Below are positions 1-12,400 of a DNA stretch of 64,000 nucleotides, piece after piece. The stretch lies in NCBI GenBank assembly GCA_032358255.1, contig JAULBX010000003.1:393451-457450 (forward strand), written 5' to 3'. The position numbers were made by a program, and so were the translations under genes. The first letter of the stretch is position 1, and each line of letters starts with the position of its first letter. The DNA is from Heterotrichella gracilis. Lineage: Eukaryota > Sar > Xanthophyceae > Tribonematales > Xanthonemataceae. The notes under the pieces were generated by a model, which searched no databases, was not told the origin of the DNA, and saw only the letters and a list, made by a program, of their open reading frames with translations.

Positions 1-1
1 C

Positions 2-2118
2 CTGTCTTTGTGCATGCTGCAGCTGCATCTAACAAGAAGGCTGTACGAATCTGGGCTGAAAGCAAAGTACCCTCCCGGGGCAAAGATGCACGTCATTGCC
101 TACCTGTTTGGGCTGAGGTACGAGACTCGTAAAATCCTAGAGAGTCAATTCTAAGGCTGAGATCTCAGCCTTTGGGTTGTGAAGCTGAGCTCACCTTGTA
201 GCTAGGTAGTTGCTGTGCAATGTATACATCGGCACTTGACCCTGGATTGCGCTGCATGTATCCCTGGGCCTTGAATTTTGCCGCTTAGGTTTTGTAATCA
301 ATCATGACTACACGCAACCTGTCAGCTGCACTCGCTGGGGAGGGTCTTACAAACCGTGAGACACATGCCATGTGCGGATCACCCTTTTGTTGCCGATAAT
401 TGAAAATGAACCCGGCCAGATTTGGAAGAGCCCTGGGACAATTCTTCCGCTCCCTGCTCGGCGGGAATTGCAAGTGTGTCGTGGGTTGCAACCACTCTTC
501 CCTGTCGTTCCTGTTACAAGAGGCATGTGACGCACACCCATGTGCACCGGAAGAGTATAAGCCAGATTGCCTATGGTCCCCACATGAATCCTTGACAAAA
601 AAACTTCACCCTTACGAGTCCCCCTGCCCCCTCCCCTTACAGCTATTACATCGTGCTCCCCCTCTCCTTCCTGGCCACCAGCCATTGGAACCCGCAGCTG
701 ATCCACGCCACATGGGAAAAGCACCGGGACCTCACACAGCTTCCCCATCAGCTCCTACTCACCTTGCAGCTTGCCTGGTTCAGAGCGCAATGGTACCATG
801 TACTGGTATGGCCTGAAAGCAGTTACATATGTAATGACAGTACAGTGCTCTCGCATGCTGTTGGCCGTGTCTGCTACTAGGTTCGCATTTCTGCCCCTGT
901 GCATTTCTGCGCCTTTGCGCATTGCCATGAATTGTTCATGTTCATTTGGTTGTGTGTCATGGTCGCATGCTTTCTTGGCTTTGGTTTTGGTGGTCGTTAT
1001 TAGTTGTCCCCCATCTGGGGCTTTCAAATGTGTTGTTGTCCAACCAAGTTGTAAAAGCTAAAATTGCGTGTCTTTCCACAGGGTGCCGCCACCTTCCTTG
1101 CCGGCAACGCCCTGCAATACCACGCCCACCACATCCTGTCCACCCTGTCGCGACAACCCGCGCAGTCGGGGGCAGCATCCGCCTACAAGATACCCCATGG
1201 TAGGGTAATATACACACTGCAATACTCAATAGATAGCGCATGGATAACCCATACCTGTCCCGCATCAGTTCCTGGGCACGATGCATTGACAAGGCCGCAT
1301 GGTACGGAAGTAAGAGGGGTTGCTGAGTGGTGCCTGACCCCCAAGCTAGGGTTTGGCATTCCTGGCTGATGCCCTGTCATGACAATTTTCACCAAGCGCA
1401 TGCTGCCATGGCGTGGTTACATCACCCCTCAAAAGCATGTGGAATATCAAACCGTGTTAGCAATAGCAGCGCTGGTGTAGGTAGGGCGTATGCAGCCACT
1501 CGTACAGAGTCCTTGGCCCCACCTCAGTACGGGTGTGGTTTGGGGTCAGGGGTCTAGGATTTTTAATGCCTGCACTGCTTGACACGTCATGTGTGCCATG
1601 TGCAGGCGGGGCCTTTGAGCTTGTATCCTGCCCCCACTACCTGGGTGAGGTGGTGGTGTACACAGGGCTGGCGATGGTCATGGGCCCACACCAGGCGCTC
1701 CCCTGGTTGGTGCTGCTGTGGGTGGTACGTTTGCACCTCCAGGCACCGCATCGGAACCCTAAATCCTATTCTCTGAACCCTAACTATGCGCACCTCCATG
1801 CACCGCATCGGAACCCTAATGAGTACCTGTTGGCCTCATTGAGGCGGGTTGACAACCCGCAACCATATATATTTATGCCCTCACTTTATTTGTGCAATCC
1901 AAGACTCATGGTGCTAGGCCGTGATCAACGGCTCCTGTAGATTCGTAGTCGAGAATGCTGCGATCTACTTCAACCCAGGGTCCAGTGTCAATATTATTTT
2001 GCCTATTGTGCAGGTGTCTAATATCTTGCTGGCAGCGGGCCCAACCCACCGCTGGTACCAGAGCCATTTCCCGCACTACCCCAAGCACAGGAGGGCGCTG
2101 GTGCCTTTTGTGTATTGA
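2..2118 (+). CDS. PPRD: Polyprenol reductase (SRD5A3/DFG10 family), 3' part
   Basis: Steroid 5-alpha-reductase-like ER membrane enzyme expected to saturate the alpha-isoprene unit of polyprenol to give dolichol for N-glycosylation. Five exons join in phase: 2-117, 643-805, 1082-1199, 1606-1724, 2014-2118. The order of landmarks matches the family: an N-terminal LHLTRRLYES helix, QWYHVLGAATF, QYHAHHIL, then YKIPHGGAFELVSCPHYLGE (the conserved PxG...FE.VS.P.Y..E NADPH-site region) and the terminal HRWYQSHFPHYPKHRRALVP. The 5' end lies outside the window, so the start is not seen. It converges on the RUNKEL gene. A 57-bp-spaced duplication follows the donor of the exon ending at 1724. Family assignment is strong; the precise substrate (polyprenol rather than a steroid) follows from closer resemblance to SRD5A3 than to SRD5A1/2. 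Confidence 0.9.
1732..1820 (+). repeat. Short tandem duplication after a splice donor
   Basis: A segment of about 32 bp starting with TGCACCTCCA at 1732 recurs at about 1789 (offset 57 bp). Both copies end in GGAACCCTAA, a degenerate telomere-like motif. It starts 8 bp after the donor at 1725. Confidence 0.7.
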
Positions 2119-3476
2119 CCCACCCCGGCCCCGCACCACCATGCTGGTTGATGAGTGCGGAATGGTGTGCGTGGAAGCTGGGAGGTCATCGGAGGGTTCT
2201 AGAGGGTCTGTCTCACCTGGATTCATGGCCTGGCGAATGGGATGCAAGGGTTTTGCATCCACAGGGTGCCCGTGCGGGTGGGTGCAATTGCTTTCTTCCA
2301 ATGATATCACGTTGCATGACCAAGTGTTGGTGTGACATTGGTTGGAGGGCAACGTCAGCAATCTGAACTGAACCCTTTCTTGCACAGTGCCTGTGACAAT
2401 GGGTCCCACCTTGGGTGAACCAGCTAGACAGGGAAAACCACAGTTGTGTGATTTTGATTACTGCTTTGATGCCCTTCACGGCATCACTGTGCACCTCAGT
2501 GATCGGCTTCGTGCCCTTTGGATCGAATCTACCACCCACCAGCTTATCCTCATGGGGCACTCCCTTATCAAAATTTAATGTGATTCCCACGTCCATGTGG
2601 GGATTCACGTAGGACGAGGGAGTGCTGTAGTACACGTACTACGAAGAGAAGCTTGTGGGTGGAGAACTTAGCGCGCAAGGCGCGCGCAATGCAACCACCA
2701 GGTTTGGATAACGCTGCCAAGGAAATCAAAGCAAGTATTGCTCTTCCCCATGTCCAAATTGTGGGCCAGGCGCCAGGACAAGCGGATGCAGCGCATCTGT
2801 GTGCACGCCCTGTACCAATGCTGTGTCCTGGGCATGAAAGGTGCAATATTGATGGCAAAGATTGGAGCACTGGGCGGACCTTGCCGGGCTGGGATTGGAT
2901 CAACCCTGGTATAATGTTGAGTTTGAAGCTGCATGGGGGGTCGATGGGACCATTAGGTGCCACTGGCCTTCCAACGGACTGGAAGCATGTTGTTGGCTGA
3001 TTGTCTGGATGTGCAAGTGCAGCCAGGCCCTGCTTCAATCTACTACCGGAGGCTCAGCCGTACACGTGTGCCCTACACGTGTGCCTTCCAAGCTGAATTC
3101 AGCTGGCGCGGCTTCTCATACTCGATCAGATTTCAATTTACTTCCTTGCCATGTTTTCCAGCAGTACTCAGTACGGTACTACAGCCAGATTTAATCTAAT
3201 TTAGCAAAAACTGATATTTAACAAAATAAGTTATGAGATATAGATACATGGGATGTAAATTATGTCAATCACGTAATACGTAATACATACTATGATCACG
3301 ATGGTGGTTCAATCACCGGCAGATTCCTACCATGGGCAACACAAAGCTGCCATGGCATGGCGCGCCCTCAACTACCCAACTGATGCCCCATCTGATGCAA
3401 GCGAGACCTGCAGCTAGTGACCTCTGCACTCCAGCAGAGTGTAAAATTTAGCTGTTGGGCTCCAAGTTCGTTTTGT
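2119..3476. other. Intergenic space between convergent genes
   Basis: This holds the 3' flanks of polyprenol reductase (+) and the RUNKEL-like gene (-). Open frames occur on both strands but none has splice-consistent borders or recognisable protein sequence. The last ~300 bases before the RUNKEL stop are AT-rich (around 3190-3290), as expected for 3' UTR or terminator sequence. No gene is called. Confidence 0.5.
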
Positions 3477-6400
3477 TCAGCCCAGCGCTGTGTGCAGCGC
3501 CTCGCCCACCTCGTTTGCCTGCAGCCTGATGGCACTGCTGCGTACGCATTCCAGCCCCTTGAAGTAGTCCACCAAGTCCACCAGCTGCTGCAGCATAGCC
3601 TGTGTGGGGGGGAGTTCAAGTAAGAACACCAGAATGGATTAAAATGGCATATTGAATCATACGAAACAGAAGTCAATAAAGTTTGGGAGGCAGCTGCTGG
3701 ACAATGGCCTGCAGGGGAGAGTGCCCAGGTGGGATGCTTTCACCATCAGTGGCCACACGCCACGCGGTTCTGCCAATCGCAGCTTCAAGTGCCAATTCCA
3801 TGAAGAATCCCCAATTCCGACAATCAGTAGCGCTGCCCCCCCCTGCCCTGCACCATGACACCCTTCCTACCCACCTTTGGTGACCCATCCACGCTCCTCA
3901 GCCCCGCCGCAGCAGCCACCCCTGCCACCTTGCTCACAAGCACAAGCAGCGCAGCCTGCAAGACAGGAGGGGATCAGTGCCAGGCATGGGGTGCGTATGT
4001 ATACTGTATTAACCAATGGTTTTGTGAAGGCATCGCCATCCTTCGGGGAATAAGCACCCCTCCACTGCCCAGCGCTACACCTCCCATCCTCTCACCACCC
4101 CCGTCACCATCTGCAACCCCTACCCCCCCCCCATCAACCCACCTGCAGCTCCCCAGTGATGTGCACCTCATCGCAGCACAGCGCATTGCCCAGCAGCGCC
4201 ACACCCTCAGTGGTTAGCAGCAGGCCAGCCGCCTCACGTGGGTACAGGTCAAGCAGCGTGTGCAGGGCGGACACGCACAGGCCAGCCACCGCTGCGTCTG
4301 GCTGGCAGACGATGTCGAGAAGAATGGGTGTGGAGGTGACAAAGGGGCAGGTCTGGCCGCTGCCGCCGCGGGAGGCGGAGAGGGAACTGCGGCGGGTGTT
4401 TGGGTGAGGTGGGGCGGTGATGATGGTAAGCCAGGCGCTTGGCAAGAGTCTAGATGGCTCCCGGGCAAAGCAATAGATGGCACTGCTGTGCAGTGCGGAC
4501 AGCGCACAGTGTGATCAGCACACAGTGCGATTAGTGCAGTGCACAATATAATCAAAGCAGTGCGAACACTGCACAGCTGGGCAGGTGCGGCGCTTCTGCA
4601 CCCCACCTCACCCTCCCCTGACCACCACCAAACCATTACTCTGGCACATCATCCCCACCCGCAACCCCCCACCTGCTATCCCACTTGAGCAGCGCCACCG
4701 CCAGCTCCATGACCGGCTCCAGGAAGGGCTGCACATCGTTCTGAAACGCATACTCAAGCACCGCTGACACCTGCGGGCGGAAATCAAAACATGCATATTA
4801 AACCTGGTCCATTAGGGTAATCAGAGCATGATCAAGCAGGTGATCTTATCGCGATCCAGCAGGCCATCGGAGCATTGTCACGCAGGTAATCTCACCGTGA
4901 TCCAGATGGGCCATTAGGACATGATCAAGCAGGCATCAGACCATGATCCAGTAGGGTAATGAAAGCACGATGAAGCAGGTAATCAGACCATGACATCAGG
5001 GCTTGATCAAGCACAACTACCCCACCACCCCCACCCACCACCCACCTTGTCCACCACCTGCAGCCGCTCTATGTCCTCAGGCGTGAGCCACTGGCCCTCC
5101 ACCAGCGTGCGGCACAGCTTGATGTTGTGGATGTTGTTGTGCGGGTGGTCAAGGGAAAGGTACTCAAAGAAAACGGGGACGAGGCCCATCCTGTGCAAAG
5201 GGAAGGAATGGATGTTGACGGCGGTTGAGGATTCTGGTTCCAGTGTTGCTCAGGGTACTGTAACTACTGCAAGGAGTAAAGTTGCAAATGCACTTACATT
5301 GGTGCACCCAGCCCTGACCTCACAATCATCCGCCACCTACCATCCACCTCCTGCACGCATGGCGGATGCGCCTCACCCAACCCACCTAACCTCCCACCTC
5401 CGACCCACCTCTCCACCTCCTGCACCCATGGCGGATGCGTCCCTTTCACCCACCCACCCACCCACCCACCATCCCCACCACCCACCTCTGCACCTCCTGT
5501 ACCCATGGCGGGTGCGCCTCCAGCATGGCCACCAGCAGCTTGAGCGCGTACAGGGGCATGGGGTCATCGCCTGCCAGCAGCTTGGGAGCCAGGGGGAGCA
5601 GCTGGCGGGCACACATGGACAGCACGCTGCTGTCGGCTCCTGCATGCGCACATGCCGCTGTGGATGACAGTTCCATGCATGCCCCAGGTTACAATTTGAG
5701 GGCACAGGGTTTTGGGATGAGAGTTAAAGCCTAAACCTGCTGTCGCCTGCATGTGCACACGCCACCAAGGGCCACAGGTGCAGTTGACGATTACAATGTA
5801 AATTGCAGCACCAGTTCCATGCATGCCCCAGGCAGGGCTATTCCACTGTGATACATGCACTAGTACATGTCCTCGCTCCCGCGTACGCGCACAATACAGT
5901 AACACTCATGCCTAGGTTTAGATTTGATTCCATGCGCGCCCTATACCCTCCCCGCACCCCACCCACCACCACCCCCCCGCACCTGGCCCCCGCAGCTCCT
6001 CCAGCAGCCCCCTGTCCCCAAACCACACCAGCACCATGTCGCACACCAGCTTGAGGCAGTGCGCGCGCAGGTCGCCGGTGTGGCTGGTGGGCGAGGCGAC
6101 GATGGTGGCAAGCACTGGCAGCAGGCTGGTGGCTGCGGGTCGTGCCACTCGTATGAGCTGCGCGCGCTGCTGGCAGGTCACCTCCAGAAGGTTGAACAGG
6201 GTTGCCTGCGGGACGTGGTTCAGATCATTCAGATGTGAAATTCTTGGCCTACTTGTGGCAGTCAAGGGGGAGGAGGGGAGGGGGATAGGGAGGGGGGATC
6301 AAGTGGGAACGCCTCCAAAGTGAAAAGGTGTCTTCCCAGCTATGTTGTGAAAACTATTGCCTGTGATAATAAAACCACCAGGGGCCTGCGATACAAGGCC

Positions 6401-9400
6401 CGGACACACTTGCATCACATGTTGATCATCCGGCCATTGCGTGCACATCATCATCATCCACAGCCTAAACCCTAACCACCATCATGCAATACCAATAGAC
6501 CTCTCCCCAATCCCCCCACCTTGAAGGGTGTGGTCCACTGCCCCGTGACCGAACCCCCGCACACCACCTGCAGCCAGCGGGCAGCTGCCGCCACCAGCTC
6601 TCCCCCCACCACCGCCCCCCTCATGGGCGCGCATGATGCCAGGTGCAGGAGGGTGGTGGACAGCTCCAGCTGCTCCTGGTGGGCGTTGGAGGAGCGCAGG
6701 GGGGTGCGGTGGGGGGAGGAGGTGCGCGAGCGCTGGAGGGCGGCGTTGGTCTGAGGGAGGAGGATGGGGGGTGGGGGTCAGGATGGGGACCGGAGGGGCC
6801 CAAGGGCGGGGCAGACGAAGGGGACTACAACACTGGAAGGGCGCCAACAAACTTTGCACATCCATGGGGTAAATTGGCGCCAAATTGGAAAGGCATAACG
6901 TTGACCAGTTTTGAAAACGACTGTGATTTGACTGCTGCAACTGTGGCACAAGGGTTCAGTCAGTTGGCCTGGTGAATGGTGCAAAGGGGCCTGTCAACGG
7001 GTGCGTACCAATGCGATGAGCTTGGGCACCGCCGCCCCCACCTCCTGCGTGAATGCGGCCAGTACCTGGTGGCAGTAGGGGTCGCCGGGCTTGAGGTACT
7101 TGTCAATCTGGGGGGGCACACGCACAAATGAAAAGGGAGCATCAAAACGCAAGAAGTGGACATGTACGCTGCTTGTTTACTTGAGGGTTGGCGAGGAGGG
7201 CAGTGCCCTCCTGTCAACTATCAACCCCCTCCCACATGGGCGCAGGCACATGTCACCCCCTTCAGAGACATTGATTCACTGATGAATTGGAGCCAGGGTT
7301 CAATAAAAGCCACAATTGCATCGACTCTCGCCACTTACCTAGCCGACAAAACCTCGTTTATTTGCTGCTGGAGAGTATAGCGCACCCTCGACACCACCGC
7401 ATCCGCAGCGCGTGACTGCGGTTGATGCTGACATGCTTCCAGCCTGCCTGATCATGCCCACAATCCATCTGACCAAACAACAACCCCGCCACTCCTCGCG
7501 CACGCACCCACCACCCCCCTCCCCGCCCCTCACCTGCGCCACCAGCCTGTTCTGGCACATGGGCCACAGGTACTTTGGCTGCAGCCGCACCACCAGCCCC
7601 AGGCACACCAGCGCCTTGCCCCGCACAACCACCCCGGGACTATCCAGCAGGCCGCACAGCGCGTGCAGCAGCCCCTCCTCAATCTGCAGTATGTCGGTCA
7701 CGTACTCCCGCAGCTGGGGCAGGGTGAGGGCTAGGCAGAGGGTGTTGGCCAGGGACGCCTGGACTTTGGTGTTGCCGGAGCGCAGGCCTGCGGGTGGGGT
7801 GGGTGGGATGAGGAGGTGGGGGTGGGGGTTGCAGTGTGATTGGTGCCACTGCATCACAATCACGAGGAAGCCACTGTGGGTGTTGTGGAAAGGTAATAAT
7901 TTCCAAAAAGAGTAAGCCCGGGCGAAGAATTCATCGACAGGGTTTTTTGTTTTTAATAAAACAATACCTACAAGGTACCTAATGTGAACAAAACACATTA
8001 ATATCAGTCATTTCCTGCCCAGGATGACCATGTATATACGAAGAATACAAATTTACTCATGCAGCAACTGTTATATAAAATGAACCATCCCTTCCCCTAC
8101 CTGCGATCACCGCCCGCATGCCCAGCGTGTCCAAGAATGTGCTTGTCAGGCCAGGGCTGACACGCAGCAGGCGGGACAGCGTGGATGCCGCAGTGGCCCT
8201 CAGCGGGTCGCTGGTGGTGCCGGCATACACGCGCGCCAGCTGCTCCACAGTGGCTGCGGTAGCAAAGTGGCGCAGCCATGGACCGCCCTGCGCCGAGATG
8301 TTCTCGATGGTCTTCACCGCGTAGTGCTGCACAGCAAACAAATAAGATTAAGGTAAGCCCCATCCCCACACTCAACCTGCGCACGTAGTCTGCCATGGGG
8401 CCCGGGTGACAAACCCTAAACCCTAAACCATAAACCCTAAAAGCCTAAATCAACCCGCAAACCCTAAACCCTAGATCCTAAACCCTAAAAGCCGGAAGCC
8501 CACTCCTGCATCATGTATCATGTTAGGCCTCTAAGGGCCCCAGCAGACGCCGCCGCTACCATAAACCCTAGATCCCAAACCCCGATTCCCACCTGCGCGA
8601 CGCAGTCCTCGGTTGGCCCCAGCAGGGGCATGACGGCTGCAAACCCTAAACCCTTTATTCCAAACCCTAAACCCTGAAGCCCTCACCTGCGCCACGCAGT
8701 CCTCTGTGGGCCCCAGCAGGCGGGTGACTGATGCAAACACGCTGTCCGCCACCGGCCACTCGAACATCTGCTGCTCGTCCTGCTGCTGGCTGGCGATGTA
8801 GAACAGCAGCTCGCCCAGGGCAGCCATGGTTGCGCGCCGCACCTTGTCGCTGGGGTCGCGCAGGCAGGAGGCAAGCACGTCAACCACGCCTGCACAGGAG
8901 GATATAGCTTTGAGGGAAAAAATAGAATTACAACAGATATGAGGTTTTGCATGCACAGGGTTAGAAAAAAAACATGTGGTAAAAACCAAAATTACATTAT
9001 CAACCATGCACTGCATTAAACACTTTATATTCCACCACCCCTGCATAGGCCAAAGCCACACCGTTGTGCTGTCCCCATCCCCAGCAAGACCTTGATCACA
9101 TCCCCGGGACGGCACCCCACCTGAGTACGCAAAGTCGCCCTGGATGACTGTTGCGTGGCGCACCAGCATGCCCACGATGGCCGTGAGCCTGCACTGCATG
9201 AGCGCCACGCGCGCCTCCCGCAGGTGCGCCACCACCAGCAGCGCCACCCGGCTGTTGACCAGCATGTTGGCGGAGGAGGTATCCGCGCACAGGGACTCAA
9301 AGTAGGCCAGCACGTTCACCTGCGGCCATGAAGGGACAGCGTGACACGGTGGGTTTCAGGCTGCATGCTAGGAGGGTGCTAGGGAATTTATCTCTATACA

Positions 9401-12400
9401 GCAGTCGGGGCGGTGGGGATTTCTAGACTGCGCGGCCGGGGCGATGACAGGGATTTTACTCTGTCGTGGTGCATGAGGTGTTGGCGCACAGCGATTGAAT
9501 GTGATCCCAGACAGGGTTCTGGTTGGGTGCCTGTGCGCACCTTTTCCTTCACCGTCATTGGCCCCGCCAGTGCGCTGTACACCTGGCCCAGGTAGGCCTC
9601 AAGCGCATCGGGGGGGAGCTGCAGGAACAGCCGCAGGGCCTGCAACGGATGGGGGGAAGGCTTCAGGGCCGCCAGGGGCGTAATGTAGTCGAATTGCAAG
9701 CGTTCTAACATTGCTGTCAGAAGAAGCCTGGCCCTGCCCAGCTTTGACTCGGCAAGCATGGTACTATCAACATAAAATCCGTAGATCCTTAGCAGCCAGG
9801 GTAAATGTGTGCGTACCCAGCGGTGCAAAAAGGACGCATTGTGGGGGTCCCCATGTCAATGACAGCCTTGGCCCCTGCAGGCTGTGGCACTATCCAGGGC
9901 ACTGTACCAGGCTGGCACACAGAGCAAGCAGGTGGGTGAGGGTGTCGCGTACCAGCGGCGCAAAAGGCATTGTCCTCGGGTCCCACACCGCCGCCTCCAC
10001 CCGTTCAATCCGCCTGTTGCCCACGATTGGCTTGACGGCGGTGTCAGACGGGTGCCAGATGAGCTCCTCCAAGGCCAGGGGGCCAGCCTCACGGGGGGAA
10101 CCGCCCTGACCCTGGCCCTGCTCTGTCGGGCTGGGTGTGGCGCTGCGGGGAGGGCCTGCACACACACACAATGGCAAATATATGATTTGGGGATTATAGT
10201 TCACAGGTATGCGAGTGTAGGTCATCCTACATGGCAAGTTGACGGCTCAAATATTATGGATCCCACAGCAGCATGGTAGCGCTGGGTGTGGCACTGCGGG
10301 TGGAGCCTTCGCACACGAGTACAAGAAAGAGTCCCACCTGCTGAATCCAGGTCGAACGGCCGTGCATGGGCATCCCCGCTGCACTGCCGTGGTGCAGCGC
10401 GGCTAGGCGAGGCTGCGGGTGATGGTGGCGCACGTGGCGGGGGCAAGTGTTCCGCCATCTGCCGTTCCAGCTGGCGCTGCACTCCTCCTGCAGACAGGTA
10501 CAGTCACGGTCACATGCGCGCCCCAGATTGAGAGACATCCGCACATAGAAGCCACACACCATGCATTCTTGTCCTCCTCCCGTCAACAAATGCGGGAATA
10601 TCGACGAGACATGTGTCATGCAAGGCATGTGGGTGAAGTGTGGTATCCTATAACACACATGAAAATCCTGCCCTTCACCCCGGCGCAGGCAAGGATCAAG
10701 GATCTGGGCTCACCATGCGCATGGTCTTGCTGGCGCATGGGGTCCCTGGGCCGCCCCACAGCCGCCCCGTGGTGCACAGCCGCTGACTTGTGGAAGGCCA
10801 TGGGCGTGGACACAGCAATGGGCACCGCCACCCCACCCCCATGGGCCGGAGGGCTGCGGTTGTCGCTGCGCTGGGGGCTGCCGGCAGAGGGGTGGCTGGA
10901 GGTGCTTGGCAGCGCTGATGGGCTCCCGGGTACCTCTGCAACACATGGGAGCCTTCAGGTGCAAGGGGTTTCACACATGAAGCAGTAACCCTAAACGAAC
11001 CCCAAGCCCTGAACCTTCAAAGGATAGGGGTTGCACAAGATCAACAAATGGCGTGAACTTTGCCAAGCGCGTGTGCATCGCCGTCACTACCCCTCTGACT
11101 CTACTGCAGGGATGCGTGTAACTTGCCTACCATGACCCTATACCCTGACGCGGCAGCGAAGGCCTCACAGGCGCATGTGAAATACAGTACAGTCTGCAAC
11201 ACAGCCCAGTCCGCGCACCTGCTTGTGCCTGGTTGGCACCCCCGCCAGCAGGCTTGTCCTCAAAATCGAGCTCTGTGTCTGCATTGGGCAGGGTCACGTC
11301 CCCCGTGCGCGCCACCACGCTCTGTGCCGCCATGTTGTCCCCTGCGTCCGCCTCCCTCTCCAGGTTGCTGCGCACGATGGTGGCTATGCGCTGCACGTTC
11401 ACGCTCTGCCGCACGGTGGCAAGCGTATCGACCTCGGGCTGGGCCTGAATTCAACATCAGAGGAATTAATATTTTTTCATGTTGCGGTCGTAGGTTGAAG
11501 GGAACAACCCTTGAGCAAAACCCTACGTGAATTGCAAAGGACAACCCAGAGCGGTACAATGGTGATATAATACAGGTCATCATGCTGCACAAAGGAGACA
11601 TGCAAGGACATGGGTTATAGCTATGGTTGCATGGGGTTGATGTTACTTCAAAAAAGGGTTCGGAGCGATGTTCAGCTATATGTGGATGACGTGGCATATA
11701 CGGAATTGCTTTAACCTTGACGTCAGCGATGATTTACGCTGGCTATATGTGGGTGACGTGTAGTGGCCAACCCCACCTCGGCGCCGTTGCTGGAGGCCGT
11801 TGCATTGAGCTGGTTGTTCTCGAGGAACTCCTGGAACGCAGGCTCAGGCGGCATGTCCCGGTCTGGGAACTCGCAATGCCAGAAGGGATGACTCCGGAGC
11901 TCCTGCCAAAAGGTGGGCTTGGTCAGGATCGTGGTCCCGAATCACTTGCAGACGTTTACATGGAACTAAATCGTGCCAGAGTAAGCTGCATGGCACTGCG
12001 TGTGCAAGGCTGCCTGCTCATGTGGCTCCTGCTGGTGGTATAGGTGACAAAATGTGTGATTCTGATGTCACCATGGTGGTACTGAACCCCTTGTGCTTGC
12101 TGCATGGATCTGGCAATCTGCAGCAGCTTGTCAAGGACAGGAGTGCATGGCGTGTGGCCACCGTTGGTTGAGGCATCCCACACTGGGCAGTCATGTGACT
12201 GTGGTGCTAATAGGCATGTGACCAGCTCACCCACTCACCGTCCATGTCATGCGCTCAGCTGGATTCCGCTGCAGCAGCCGGGCCACCAGATCCTCAAACT
12301 CAGGTGAAGCACCTGCGCATCCCATGCCTACTCTTAAAGTTGCCAAAAAGGCTTCCAATCCAAGCACAGGATTATGCTACATCAATACGGTGTCATGCTG

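Noticed and set aside
2862-3199. Plus-strand open frames of 80-110 codons between the first two genes
   Set aside because: No family resemblance, no splice signals, and overlapping frames of similar length on both strands.
3690-3860. Extra RUNKEL exon (frame with ELALEAAIGRTAWRV)
   Set aside because: No acceptor gives a phase compatible with the exons on either side, and joining 3875 to 3599 directly keeps the frame and the expected length.
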